13,564 nt of DNA from an uncultured Oscillospiraceae bacterium (GTDB lineage Bacteria > Bacillota > Clostridia > Oscillospirales > Oscillospiraceae). A program made the position numbers and the translations under genes. Position 1 is the stretch's first letter. Every line of letters begins with the position of its first letter. Below are positions 4,787 to 13,564 of this stretch, in pieces. The stretch covers positions 1 to 13,564 of the forward strand of contig CAKTQM010000043.1 in assembly GCA_934597125.1 (NCBI GenBank). Reading direction: 5' to 3'. The notes under the pieces were generated by a model. It had not been told where the DNA came from, did not search any database, and saw nothing but the letters and a program-made list of their open reading frames with translations.

Positions 4787-6523
4787 TTACTCTTCTGTGG
4801 GCATTTTCCACGCGGTCAGGTCGGTATGGAGCAGGGCGTGGGAGCGGTGGCTGAGGGGCTTATGGAAGTACTGGTTATACAGGGCGCGCACCTCGGGATT
4901 CTCGTGGGAAAAGCGGATGGGGGCGTTTTTATCCAGACTCCACAGGATGTCGCCCCGCTGGGCCGCCAGCTCCACGCCGTCGCGGATGGGCTGGCCGCCG
5001 CCGCCCACGCAGCCGCCTGGGCAGGCCATGACCTCTACGAAATCGTAGCTGGCCTTGCCGTTTTTCAGGGCGGTCATCAGCTTACGGGTATTGCCCAGAC
5101 CGCTGACCACCGCCACGCGGACAGTGCCCGCGCCGGGGATATCGAAGGAAGCCTCCTTCCAGCCGTCCATGCCGCGGACAGCAGTAAAGGCGTCGGGATC
5201 GGGGTTCTGGCCGGTGACCATGAAATAGGCGCTGCGCAAAGCCGCGTCCATGACGCCGCCGGTGGCGCCGAAGATCACCGCCGCGCCGGTGCCGGTGCCC
5301 AAGGGGCTGTCGAACTCCGTTTCCTCCATGACGGCGGGGTTGATCTGCTCGCCGCGGAGCATGCGCACCAGCTCGCGGGTAGTCAGCACCACATCCACGT
5401 CGGGATCGCCGCAGGCATTGTTCAGGTTGGGGATGGCCCGTTCCGCCTTTTTGGCGGTGCAGGGCATGATGGACACCACGTAGAGGTCGTGGGGATCCAC
5501 GCCCAGCTTTTCGGCGAAATAGCTCTTGGTCACCGCGCCGAACATGGCCTGGGGGGATTTGGCGGTGGACAGGTTGGTGGTGTACTCCGGGAACTGGCCC
5601 TTGACGAACCGCACCCAGCCGGGACAGCAGGAGGTGAACATGGGCCACTTATACTGATCGTGATGAGTGAAGCGCTCCAAAAACTCCGCGCCCTCCTCCA
5701 TGATCGTCAGGTCGGCGGTGAAATTGGTGTCGAACACGTAGTCAAAGCCGATCTCCTTCAGGGCGGTCACCATCCGCTGGGCGGTGGCAAACTTGGGATC
5801 CAGATGGTAGTACTCCGCCCAGGCGGTGCGGACGGCGGGAGCCACCTGCACCACGGTGATCTTTTTGGGATCTGCCAGAGCGTCCCAGACCTTGCCGGTG
5901 TCGTCATGCTCCTGCAGGGCGCCCACGGGACAGTGGGTGACGCACTGTCCGCAAAAGGTGCAGTCCGACTCACCCAGGGTGCGGAAGCGGCCCACGCCCA
6001 CGGTGGTACGGATGCCGGTACCCACCACATCCCAGATGTTCATGCCCTGGATCTTCTCGCACACCTGGATGCAGCGCATACAGCGGATACAGCGGTTTTC
6101 GATGCGCACCACGGGGTTGGAGAAGTCGGTGGGGATGTTTTTGAGATCCTTAATATAATGGTCGCCCAGCAGGTTATAATCGTTGCACAGGGTCTGGAGC
6201 TTGCAGTTGCCGCTGCGGGTACATTTGGTGCAGTTATTCTCATGCTGGCTGAGGATCAGGCGCAGGTTCACGCGCCGCGCCTCGCGGACGCGGGGGGAAT
6301 TGGTATGTACCACCATGCCCTCCACCACCGCGTTGTCGCAGGCGGGGACGAGGCGGGTATGCCCCTCCACCTCCACCATGCAGATGCGGCAGGCGGCGAT
6401 CTCGTTGATATCCTTGAGATAGCACAGGGTGGGGATACTGATATTGGCGCTTTTGGCGGCCTCTAAAATCGTGGTGCCCTCCGGCACGGAGAGGGTCTTT
6501 TTGTCGATCGTCAATGTTACCAT
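4787..6523 (-). CDS. [FeFe] hydrogenase, large modular type (HndD/HydA-like)
   Basis: A cytoplasmic 578-aa enzyme that interconverts protons and H2, about the length of clostridial CpI (574 aa). Domains in order: a 2Fe-2S plant-type ferredoxin (Cys34, 45, 48, 62); a His-Cys3 4Fe-4S site (His94, Cys98, 101, 107); two 4Fe-4S clusters (Cys145, 148, 151, 155 and 188, 191, 194, 198); and the H-cluster domain with TSCCPGW (297-303), MPCTAKKAE (353-361) and MACPGGCVGGGGQP (499-512), supplying Cys300, 355, 501 and 505 and the proton-relay Cys299. All ligands are present, so it should be active. It starts at 6521-6523 inside the end of the upstream gene (7-nt overlap), with AGGAGG about 12 nt upstream. 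A GltD-like partner and no NuoE/NuoF genes suggest the glutamate-synthase-linked group A2. The HydEFG maturases are not in the window. Confidence 0.95.
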   Translation of the reverse strand: MVTLTIDKKTLSVPEGTTILEAAKSANISIPTLCYLKDINEIAACRICMVEVEGHTRLVPACDNAVVEGMVVHTNSPRVREARRVNLRLILSQHENNCTKCTRSGNCKLQTLCNDYNLLGDHYIKDLKNIPTDFSNPVVRIENRCIRCMRCIQVCEKIQGMNIWDVVGTGIRTTVGVGRFRTLGESDCTFCGQCVTHCPVGALQEHDDTGKVWDALADPKKITVVQVAPAVRTAWAEYYHLDPKFATAQRMVTALKEIGFDYVFDTNFTADLTIMEEGAEFLERFTHHDQYKWPMFTSCCPGWVRFVKGQFPEYTTNLSTAKSPQAMFGAVTKSYFAEKLGVDPHDLYVVSIMPCTAKKAERAIPNLNNACGDPDVDVVLTTRELVRMLRGEQINPAVMEETEFDSPLGTGTGAAVIFGATGGVMDAALRSAYFMVTGQNPDPDAFTAVRGMDGWKEASFDIPGAGTVRVAVVSGLGNTRKLMTALKNGKASYDFVEVMACPGGCVGGGGQPIRDGVELAAQRGDILWSLDKNAPIRFSHENPEVRALYNQYFHKPLSHRSHALLHTDLTAWKMPTEE

Positions 6524-8352
6524 TTGCTGTTCCGACCTCCTCTGAATATCCCGTAGCCATAGTGGTCGCAGCGCAGGCAGCGGGACGCCTCGGTGCAGGC
6601 GCCCTCGTGGGTGAGACCACATTCGATGTCCTCAAAGTCGTTCTTGCGCAGGGCGGCCTCCCGCTCGGTGGTGTTGATGCGGCCGTGGGGCGGGGAGTTG
6701 TTCAGCCGCGGGGCGGGAATGTCGATCTCCACCGTGATATCGTGGTGGAAGCCCAGATGCTCGTCGATATTGGCCGCGGCCACCTTACCGGCGGCAATGG
6801 CGCGGATGGCGCTGGCGGGGCCGGTGACGCAGTCGCCGCCGGCGAACACATTATTCATATTGCCCACCTGGCTGGAGCTGGCCGCCACGAAGGTACCCCG
6901 CTTGATGGGCACGCCGGACTGCTCGAAGCCGGCGATCTCGATGCCCTGGCCGATAGCCACCACGATGATGTCCGCCGGGATACGCACCTCCGGCAGGTCG
7001 GCCTTTTTGGGGCTGGGACGGCCGCTCTTGTCGGCCTCGCCGGGGATCTGGGGCTGCACCCACAGGGCCACGGCCTCGTCCTGCTGGTTGGCCTCGATGC
7101 GGACGGGGGCCATAAGTGTCAGCATTTCCGCGCCCTCTGCCATGGCGCCGGTAACCTCGTCCGGCAGAGCGGTCATATCCTCGATACGGCGGCGGTAGAC
7201 ACAGGAGACCTTTTCGGCTCCCAGACGGATAGAGCTGCGGGTCACGTCCATAGCCACGTTGCCGCCGCCGATAACCACCACTCGCTTGCCGGTAAAGTCG
7301 GGCATATCGCCGTCGCCGATACCCCGCAGCATTTCCACGGCGGACATGACGTTTTTGCTGTACTCGCCGTCAATGCCGGCGCCCTTGCCCTGGTGGGCGC
7401 CGATGGCGATATACAGGCAGTCATACTCCTGCTGGAGCTGTTCAAAGGTGATCTCCTTGCCCACGGTGACATCGGTATGGGCCTCAATGCCCAGAGAGAG
7501 AATGGAGGCGATCTCCGCGTCCAGCTTTTCACGGGGGAAGCGGTAGCTGGGGATGCCGTAGCGCAGCATGCCGCCCAGCTGCTTACGTTCTTCGAACACG
7601 GTGACCTTATGACCCATCAGGGCCAGATAGTAGGCGCAGCTGAGGCCGCTGGGGCCGCCGCCGATGACGGCCACGGTCTTGCCGGTGGCGGGGGCACATT
7701 CGGGCTGGGGCACGTCGCCGGCATTATCCACGGCGTAGCGCTTCAATCCGCGGATATTCAAGGGCGCGTCGATCATGTCGCGGCGGCAGCGGGCCTCGCA
7801 GGGATGCTCGCAGATATAGGCGCAGGCGGTGGGCATGGGGTTATCCTTGCGGATGAGCCGCACCGCGTCGGCGCAGCGGCCGGCGCCCACCAGCGCCATA
7901 TAGCCGGGCACATCCACCCCCGCGGGGCACAGCGCCACGCAGGGCACCGGCAGGGACAGGCTGGCAAGACACCGGTGGTGCTGGATATGTTCGATATAGT
8001 CGTCGCGGAAGCCCTCGAGACCGTCCACCACCAGGCGGGCGGCGTCACGGCCGATGGCACAGTCAGCGGTGTTGACGATGCTGCGGGCGGTTTTTTCGAT
8101 GATAGCCAGAGTGGACATATCAGCCTGACCGTCCAGCACCAGCTCGATAAGCTTAGTCAGCTGTCCCAGGCCGATACGGCAGGGCACGCACTTGCCGCAG
8201 GTCTGGGCATGGCACAGCTGCAAAAAGGTCAGCGACATATCCACGGGGCACAGGCCCGGGGGCGAGGCCGCGATGCGGCGCTCAACGTCGCGGTAAAGGT
8301 TATCCACCACGGTTTGCGCTTTGCTGGGGGTCTTGATATCAAGTCGGCTCAA
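6517..8352 (-). CDS. GltD-like FAD/NAD(P) oxidoreductase with N-terminal NuoF-type iron-sulfur domain
   Basis: A 611-aa electron-transfer subunit, probably passing electrons between NAD(P)H and the hydrogenase encoded next. Residues about 40-105 match the C-terminal 4Fe-4S domain of NuoF (CGKCVPCRIG at 52-61, fourth Cys at 98) without the NuoF FMN/NADH-binding part. Residues about 125-535 are like the glutamate synthase small subunit: Cys-rich segments (Cys138, 142, 177, 181, 185, 189), the FAD-binding GGGPSG (231-236), a second dinucleotide fold GGGNVA (362-367) and the FAD motif VFAGGDCVTGPAS (502-514). The C-terminus has CLRC (592-595). The start is TTG (8350-8352) with AAGGAG nine bases upstream; no ATG lies nearby in frame. 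It is the first gene of a two-gene unit. Coupling to glutamate synthase, or electron bifurcation at the FAD as in NfnB, is possible but not shown. Confidence 0.88.
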   Translation of the reverse strand: MSRLDIKTPSKAQTVVDNLYRDVERRIAASPPGLCPVDMSLTFLQLCHAQTCGKCVPCRIGLGQLTKLIELVLDGQADMSTLAIIEKTARSIVNTADCAIGRDAARLVVDGLEGFRDDYIEHIQHHRCLASLSLPVPCVALCPAGVDVPGYMALVGAGRCADAVRLIRKDNPMPTACAYICEHPCEARCRRDMIDAPLNIRGLKRYAVDNAGDVPQPECAPATGKTVAVIGGGPSGLSCAYYLALMGHKVTVFEERKQLGGMLRYGIPSYRFPREKLDAEIASILSLGIEAHTDVTVGKEITFEQLQQEYDCLYIAIGAHQGKGAGIDGEYSKNVMSAVEMLRGIGDGDMPDFTGKRVVVIGGGNVAMDVTRSSIRLGAEKVSCVYRRRIEDMTALPDEVTGAMAEGAEMLTLMAPVRIEANQQDEAVALWVQPQIPGEADKSGRPSPKKADLPEVRIPADIIVVAIGQGIEIAGFEQSGVPIKRGTFVAASSSQVGNMNNVFAGGDCVTGPASAIRAIAAGKVAAANIDEHLGFHHDITVEIDIPAPRLNNSPPHGRINTTEREAALRKNDFEDIECGLTHEGACTEASRCLRCDHYGYGIFRGGRNSKW

Positions 8353-8381
8353 GGTGGGTCACTCCTTCCCTTTCCTGTCGC

Positions 8382-8395
8382 CCCATAAAAATGGG
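8382..8395 (-). other. Short hairpin in the hydrogenase operon leader
   Basis: CCCAT-TTTT-ATGGG forms a 5-bp stem about 30 bases before the TTG start. It is too weak to be called a terminator; an influence on translation or mRNA stability is possible. Confidence 0.3.
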
Positions 8396-8418
8396 TATGA
8401 GGCGGAATATTATCAGAT

Positions 8419-8447
8419 AGTATGCCACACCTTCTCCTATTCGTCAA
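8419..8447 (-). promoter_or_regulatory. Sigma-A promoter of the hydrogenase operon
   Basis: On the minus strand -35 TTGACG (8442-8447) and -10 CATACT (8419-8424) are 17 bp apart with a TGG extended -10. A second TTGACA lies 13 bp further upstream (8455-8460). The inferred start near 8412 gives a 60-nt leader. Confidence 0.82.
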
Positions 8448-8591
8448 CATTTTTTGTCAAAACGTAGATTGTCACGAAACAAATTGTGAAGACGCCGCTG
8501 GTTTTCCCTGACAGCCCCGTTCCGTGGGGGCGGCGGTATCCGTCAAAAGGGAGAAATCCGGAAAAAGAAGGGCTTTTCGGCGAAAAAGCAG

Positions 8592-8619
8592 TTTACATTT
8601 GCCGCCCGATGCGTATAAA
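8592..8619 (+). promoter_or_regulatory. Promoter of the hydratase-icd genes
   Basis: TTTACA (8592-8597) and TATAAA (8614-8619) are 16 bp apart. The inferred start near 8626 lies after the in-frame codons further upstream, supporting translation from 8659. The divergent spacer to the hydrogenase operon (8353-8658) holds these two promoters and a GC-rich stretch (8500-8560) with no further clear feature. Confidence 0.7.
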
Positions 8620-8658
8620 ATAGGAGCAATGAATATGCGTACCCAAGGAGGCATCACT

Positions 8659-10896
8659 ATGATCCAACTGACAAACCACGGCATGTATCTGGTCAACGGC
8701 GTTCCCTGTGAAAGCGCGGCCCTGTCCCCCCAAGAGGCGCGGCAGGGCACCATGGCATGGAATATCCTGCAGGCGCACAACGTATCCGGCGATCCGGAAA
8801 AGCTGCAGATCCGTTTTGACGCCATGGTGTCCCATGATATCACCTACGTGGGCATCATTCAGCAGGCCCGGGCCAGCGGCATGAAGGAGTTTCCCATCCC
8901 CTACGCCCTGACTAACTGTCACAACAGCCTGTGCGCCGTGGGCGGCACTATCAATGAGGATGACCATGTGTTCGGCCTGTCCGCCGCCAAGAAGTACGGC
9001 GGCATTTACGTGCCAGCCAACCAGAGCGTCATCCACTCCTATGCCCGCGAACAGATGGCAAAGTGCGGCGCCATGATCCTGGGCTCCGACTCCCACACCC
9101 GCTACGGCGCACTGGGCACCATGGCTGTGGGCGAAGGCGGGCCGGAGTTAGCCAAGCAGCTTTTGAAGAACACCTGGGACGCCCCCATGCCGGAGGTGGT
9201 GATGGTGTATCTGACCGGTGCGCCCCGACAGGGCATCGGCCCCCACGACGTGGCTATCGCACTGGTGAAGGCCACGTTTGAGAGCGGATTCGTAAATAAT
9301 AAGGTATTGGAATTCGTGGGGCCCGGTATTCGGGCGCTGCCCATCGACTTCCGCAACGGCATCGACGTGATGACTACCGAGACCACCTGTCTTTCCTCCA
9401 TCTGGGAGACGGACGAGGTAACGAGAGGCTTTTATGCCGCCCACCAGCGCCCGGAGGACTACGCGCCTCTGCATCCGGCGGAGGTGGCCTATTATGACCG
9501 GATGATCACCATTGATCTGAGCAAGATCGAGTCTATGATCGCCCTGCCCTTCCATCCCTCCAATGCATGGACGATCCACGAATTTCTGGAGAACGCTCAG
9601 GAGCTGCTGTCCAAGGTGGAGGCCGACGCGGCCAAGCGCTTCCCCAAGACCCATCCCCATCTGACAGACAAGATCCATGACGGCGGCGTGTGGGCGGATC
9701 AGGGCGTCATTGCCGGCTGCGCGGGCGGACTGTTCGACAACATTACCGAGGCGGCGGACATCCTCAAGGGCGGCAGCACCGGCAACGGTGCGTTTACGCT
9801 GGACGTGTATCCCACCTCTGTTCCCGTATCGCTGGAGTTGACCCGGGACGGTGTGACGGCGGATCTGCTGACTACCGGTGCGGTCATCAAGCCCAGCTTC
9901 TGCGGCCCCTGCTTCGGCGCGGGGGACGTGCCCGCCAACAACGGCCTGAGCCTGCGGCACACCACACGCAACTTCCCCAACCGCGAGGGCTCCAAGCCGG
10001 GCGAGGGGCAGTTTGCCGCCGTTTGCCTGATGGATTCCCGCTCCATTGCCGCCACCGCCGCCAATGGCGGACGCATTACCGCCGCCACCGATGTGGACTA
10101 TACGCCGGTGCATCGGGACTATCATTTCGACAAATCCGTATACGACAACCGGCTGTACTACGGCTTCGGTAAGGCCGATCCCAGCGTAGAACTGGTGATG
10201 GGCCCCAACATCACCGACTGGCCCAGGATGTACGATCTGACGGAAAACCTGCTGGTAGAGCTGGCGGCGGTGATCCACGACGACGTAACCACCACCGACG
10301 AGCTGATCCCCTCCGGCGAGACGTCCTCCTACCGCTCCAATCCCCTGCGTCTGGCGGAGTTTACCCTGAGCCGCCGCGTACCGGAATACGTGCCCCGCGC
10401 CAAGGCCGTGGCGGCGCAGGAAGCACAACGCCGGGCGGGCGATGTGCCCGCCCACGTACTGGAAGTCCTTGGCAGGGTGGGCGACGCTGAAGCGCTGGCC
10501 GCCAGCACCCAGTTCGGCTCCTGCGTGTTTGCCAACAAACCCGGCGACGGCTCCGCCCGTGAGCAGGCGGCCTCCTGCCAGAAGGTGCTGGGCGGCTTCG
10601 CCAACATCTGCTACGAGTTCGCCACCAAGCGCTACCGCAGCAACTGCATCAACTGGGGTATTCTGCCCTTCACGCTGGATAGAGACACCGCCTTTGACTA
10701 CGAGGCCGGCGACTGCGTGTTCATTCCCGCCATCCACAGGGCCATCGAGGCGGGGCAGGAGGACATCCCCGCCCAGGTGATCCGCAAGGACGGCAGCGTA
10801 CACGATCTGCTGCTGCACGTGCGGGGACTGACGGCAGATGAGAAGGAAATTCTGCTGGATGGATGTTTGATGAATTATTACGCGAAGCGGATCTGA
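8659..10896 (+). CDS. Aconitase-family hydratase (YbhJ-like), probable aconitate hydratase
   Basis: A 745-aa protein close in length to E. coli YbhJ and unlike the standard AcnA or AcnB sequences. It keeps aconitase hallmarks: SDSHT (143-147, substrate binding), three cluster cysteines at Cys354 (AGCAGG) and Cys415/Cys418 (FCGPCFG), and in the C-terminal swivel domain GDGSAREQAA (628-637), whose first Ser corresponds to the catalytic base of aconitase while the second is Ala. The usual C-T-N-S around the first cysteine is replaced by CAGG. An NADP-isocitrate dehydrogenase gene follows, so the likely reaction is citrate to isocitrate in the oxidative branch to 2-oxoglutarate. ATG 8659 has AAGGAGG seven bases upstream; the longer in-frame extension to 8524 lies upstream of the inferred transcript. 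Another hydro-lyase substrate cannot be excluded. Confidence 0.82.
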   Translation: MIQLTNHGMYLVNGVPCESAALSPQEARQGTMAWNILQAHNVSGDPEKLQIRFDAMVSHDITYVGIIQQARASGMKEFPIPYALTNCHNSLCAVGGTINEDDHVFGLSAAKKYGGIYVPANQSVIHSYAREQMAKCGAMILGSDSHTRYGALGTMAVGEGGPELAKQLLKNTWDAPMPEVVMVYLTGAPRQGIGPHDVAIALVKATFESGFVNNKVLEFVGPGIRALPIDFRNGIDVMTTETTCLSSIWETDEVTRGFYAAHQRPEDYAPLHPAEVAYYDRMITIDLSKIESMIALPFHPSNAWTIHEFLENAQELLSKVEADAAKRFPKTHPHLTDKIHDGGVWADQGVIAGCAGGLFDNITEAADILKGGSTGNGAFTLDVYPTSVPVSLELTRDGVTADLLTTGAVIKPSFCGPCFGAGDVPANNGLSLRHTTRNFPNREGSKPGEGQFAAVCLMDSRSIAATAANGGRITAATDVDYTPVHRDYHFDKSVYDNRLYYGFGKADPSVELVMGPNITDWPRMYDLTENLLVELAAVIHDDVTTTDELIPSGETSSYRSNPLRLAEFTLSRRVPEYVPRAKAVAAQEAQRRAGDVPAHVLEVLGRVGDAEALAASTQFGSCVFANKPGDGSAREQAASCQKVLGGFANICYEFATKRYRSNCINWGILPFTLDRDTAFDYEAGDCVFIPAIHRAIEAGQEDIPAQVIRKDGSVHDLLLHVRGLTADEKEILLDGCLMNYYAKRI

Positions 10897-10928
10897 GAAA
10901 ACGATTTATGCGGCAGCTTCAGAGGCCC

Positions 10929-11041
10929 GCTTGTGTAAAGGGGCTGTCACCGAAGATGACCGGGGGCTGTTACCGGACAACCCCTCCGTCAACGCTTCGC
11001 GTTGCCACCTCTCCTTACACAGGGGAGGCTTTGGCGCCTCC
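10929..11041. repeat. Dispersed intergenic repeat with terminal inverted arms (MITE/REP-like)
   Basis: The segment has imperfect inverted ends, TGTGTAAAGGGG (about 10932-10943) against the reverse of CTCCTTACACA (11011-11021). It contains the hairpins GTCA/TGAC (10946-10960), AACGC-TTC-GCGTT (10991-11003) and GGAGGC/GCCTCC (11024-11041). The phrase CCCCTCCGTCAACGC...GCCACCTCTCC is of a kind I recognise as a common interspersed repeat of clostridial genomes. It fills almost the whole gap between the hydratase gene and icd and may form an RNA structure between the two messages. Confidence 0.65.
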
Positions 11042-11065
11042 ACAACATATATGAAAGGACACATT

Positions 11066-12280
11066 ATGGATAAGATCAAAATGACGACGCCGCTGGTGGA
11101 GATGGACGGCGACGAGATGACCCGCGTGCTGTGGCAGATGATCAAGAATGAGCTGATCCTGCCTTTTGTGGATCTGAAAACCGAATACTATGATCTGGGG
11201 CTGCTGCACCGGAACGAGACGAAGGATCAGGTAACCATTGACGCCGCCAAGGCCACGCAGCGGCTGGGCGTGGCGGTGAAGTGCGCCACCATTACCCCCA
11301 ACAAACAGCGGATGGAGGAATATCCCCAGCTGACGGAGATGTGGAAGAGCCCCAACGGCACCATCCGCGCCTATCTGGACGGCACGGCCTTCCGCGCCCC
11401 CATCGTGGTGCCCTTTATCCACCCGGTGGTGAAGAACTGGGAAAAGCCCATCACTGTGGCCCGCCACGCCTACGGCGACATGTACAAGGCAGTGGACATG
11501 CTCACGGAGGAGCCCGGCACCGCCACGCTGACCTTCCGCGGCGAGAGCGGCGCGGAGAAGACGCTGACCGTCCAGACCGTGAAGGGCCCCGCCGTGTGGC
11601 AGGGACAGCACAACACCGAAGAGAGCATCCGCGCCTTTGCCAGAAGCTGCTTCCAGTTTGCCATCGACAACAAACAGGATCTGTGGTTCTCCACAAAGGA
11701 CACCATTTCCAAGGTGTACGACGGCACTTTCAAGCGTATTTTCGAGGAGGAGTACGTGAACACCTACAAGGCCAGGTTTGACGAGCTGGGCATCACCTAT
11801 TTCTATACCCTCATCGACGATGCGGTGGCGCGGGTCATCCGCTCCAAGGGCGGGTTCATCTGGGCGCTGAAAAACTATGACGGCGACGTGATGAGCGACA
11901 TGATCTCCACCGCCTTCGGCAGTTTGGCCATGATGACCTCGGTGCTGGTGTCCCCCGACGGCACCACAGAGTTTGAAGCCGCCCACGGCACTGTGACCCG
12001 CCACTACTACAAGCATCTCAAGGGTGAGGAGACCTCCACCAACCCCATGGCCACCATCTTTGCCTGGACGGGTGCCCTGCACCGGCGGGGACAGCTGGAC
12101 GGTCTTGACGAGCTGTCCGCCTTTGCCGACAAGCTGGAGCAGGCCTGCTTCACCACGCTGAACCAGGGCACCATGACCAAGGATCTGGCCGGTCTGGTAG
12201 ACGAGGGATTCGAGGCGCATGGCGTCAGTTCCGGTGAATTTATCGCCGCCATCCGGCGGAATCTGGAGGCCGCGCTGTAA
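11066..12280 (+). CDS. icd: NADP-dependent isocitrate dehydrogenase (eukaryotic-like type)
   Basis: A 404-aa cytoplasmic enzyme oxidising isocitrate to 2-oxoglutarate and CO2 with NADP+. It aligns throughout with human IDH1 rather than E. coli Icd: VEMDGDEMTR (11-20), VKCATITP (71-78), MWKSPNGTIR (92-101), ARHAYGD (132-138, Arg133 equivalent to human Arg132), the metal-binding Asp pair in KNYDGDVMSD (269-278), and AAHGTVTRHY (305-314), whose Arg-His pair binds the NADP 2'-phosphate. Length and motifs are complete, so it should be active. ATG 11066 has AAAGGA at 11054-11059; an in-frame extension back to 10931 only translates the repeat element. With the upstream hydratase it makes 2-oxoglutarate and NADPH, most likely for glutamate synthesis. 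No clear terminator follows before glnS. Confidence 0.96.
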   Translation: MDKIKMTTPLVEMDGDEMTRVLWQMIKNELILPFVDLKTEYYDLGLLHRNETKDQVTIDAAKATQRLGVAVKCATITPNKQRMEEYPQLTEMWKSPNGTIRAYLDGTAFRAPIVVPFIHPVVKNWEKPITVARHAYGDMYKAVDMLTEEPGTATLTFRGESGAEKTLTVQTVKGPAVWQGQHNTEESIRAFARSCFQFAIDNKQDLWFSTKDTISKVYDGTFKRIFEEEYVNTYKARFDELGITYFYTLIDDAVARVIRSKGGFIWALKNYDGDVMSDMISTAFGSLAMMTSVLVSPDGTTEFEAAHGTVTRHYYKHLKGEETSTNPMATIFAWTGALHRRGQLDGLDELSAFADKLEQACFTTLNQGTMTKDLAGLVDEGFEAHGVSSGEFIAAIRRNLEAAL

Positions 12281-12306
12281 GGCCGTCGATTTTCACGGCA
12301 AAACAC

Positions 12307-12335
12307 TTGCAATCCGGCAGCGGACAGCGTATAAT
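12307..12335 (+). promoter_or_regulatory. Sigma-A promoter of glnS
   Basis: TTGCAA (12307-12312) and a perfect TATAAT (12330-12335) are 17 bp apart. The inferred start near 12342 gives a leader of about 48 nt before the glnS start. The promoter begins 26 bp after the icd stop codon. Confidence 0.88.
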
Positions 12336-12389
12336 AGAAGTCTGGTTTTTTGACCGGAAAACAACCATTGTAATAAGGAGTGTGAGACA

Positions 12390-13564
<1,175 letters not shown>

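Noticed and set aside
4826..8388. Long plus-strand frames (546 and 624 aa) opposite the hydrogenase operon
   Set aside because: Same GC-codon shadow pattern; the minus-strand proteins have complete catalytic motifs.
8469..8490. Possible Rex redox operator (TTGTCAC...TTGTGAA) upstream of the hydrogenase operon
   Set aside because: The half-sites are not arranged as the Rex inverted repeat TTGT-N10-ACAA, so only a chance resemblance can be claimed.
8524..8658. 45-codon N-terminal extension of the hydratase
   Set aside because: Starts upstream of the inferred promoter, and AAGGAGG is ideally placed for ATG 8659.
9148..12220. Long minus-strand frames opposite the hydratase and icd genes
   Set aside because: Gly/His/Val-rich shadow products without recognisable domains or ribosome binding sites.
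12281..12306. Terminator of icd
   Set aside because: Only a 5-bp GCCGT/ACGGC stem without a downstream T-run on the plus strand.

Overview
The window reads as a chromosomal segment of a GC-rich, strictly anaerobic Firmicute, most likely a gut clostridium of the Oscillospiraceae (Intestinimonas/Flavonifractor/Oscillibacter-like). The clues are clostridial lysine fermentation genes, an [FeFe] hydrogenase, strong AGGAGG ribosome binding sites, sigma-A type promoters, a SipW-type signal peptide and an intergenic repeat of a kind common in these genomes. The genus is an inference.

Layout. (1) Positions 1-1548, minus strand: a lysine fermentation operon read kal > kce > kdd, with kdd cut by the window edge. 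In front of it (1567-1990) lie a sigma-A promoter, a complete lysine riboswitch aptamer and a four-segment attenuator whose pairing logic predicts that lysine switches the operon ON. (2) 2103-4358, minus strand: a 751-aa secreted protein with a SipW-type signal, a TasA-like N-terminal part, GLUG-like repeats and a beta-helix. It ends at a strong terminator and is preceded by about 380 bp of unusual inverted repeats and a structured leader of no class I recognise. (3) 4787-8352, minus strand: a two-gene operon of a GltD-like flavoprotein carrying a NuoF-type iron-sulfur domain (TTG start) and a 578-aa [FeFe] hydrogenase, overlapping by 7 nt, with its own promoter and terminator. (4) 8659-12280, plus strand: a YbhJ-type aconitase-family hydratase and an NADP-dependent isocitrate dehydrogenase of the eukaryotic-like type, separated by a dispersed repeat. 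(5) 12390 to the end, plus strand: the first 391 codons of glutaminyl-tRNA synthetase behind a near-consensus promoter.

How they fit together. The lysine operon turns lysine into acetyl-CoA/acetoacetate and 3-aminobutyryl-CoA/crotonyl-CoA, feeding butyrate formation, and lysine itself is predicted to license its expression. The hydrogenase pair can dispose of or recover NAD(P)H/ferredoxin electrons as H2. The hydratase-IDH pair probably supplies 2-oxoglutarate and NADPH for glutamate synthesis, and glnS uses glutamine further downstream. The strongest novelty candidates are the lysine-ON riboswitch with its attenuator and the palindrome-rich, structured leader in front of the surface-protein gene.
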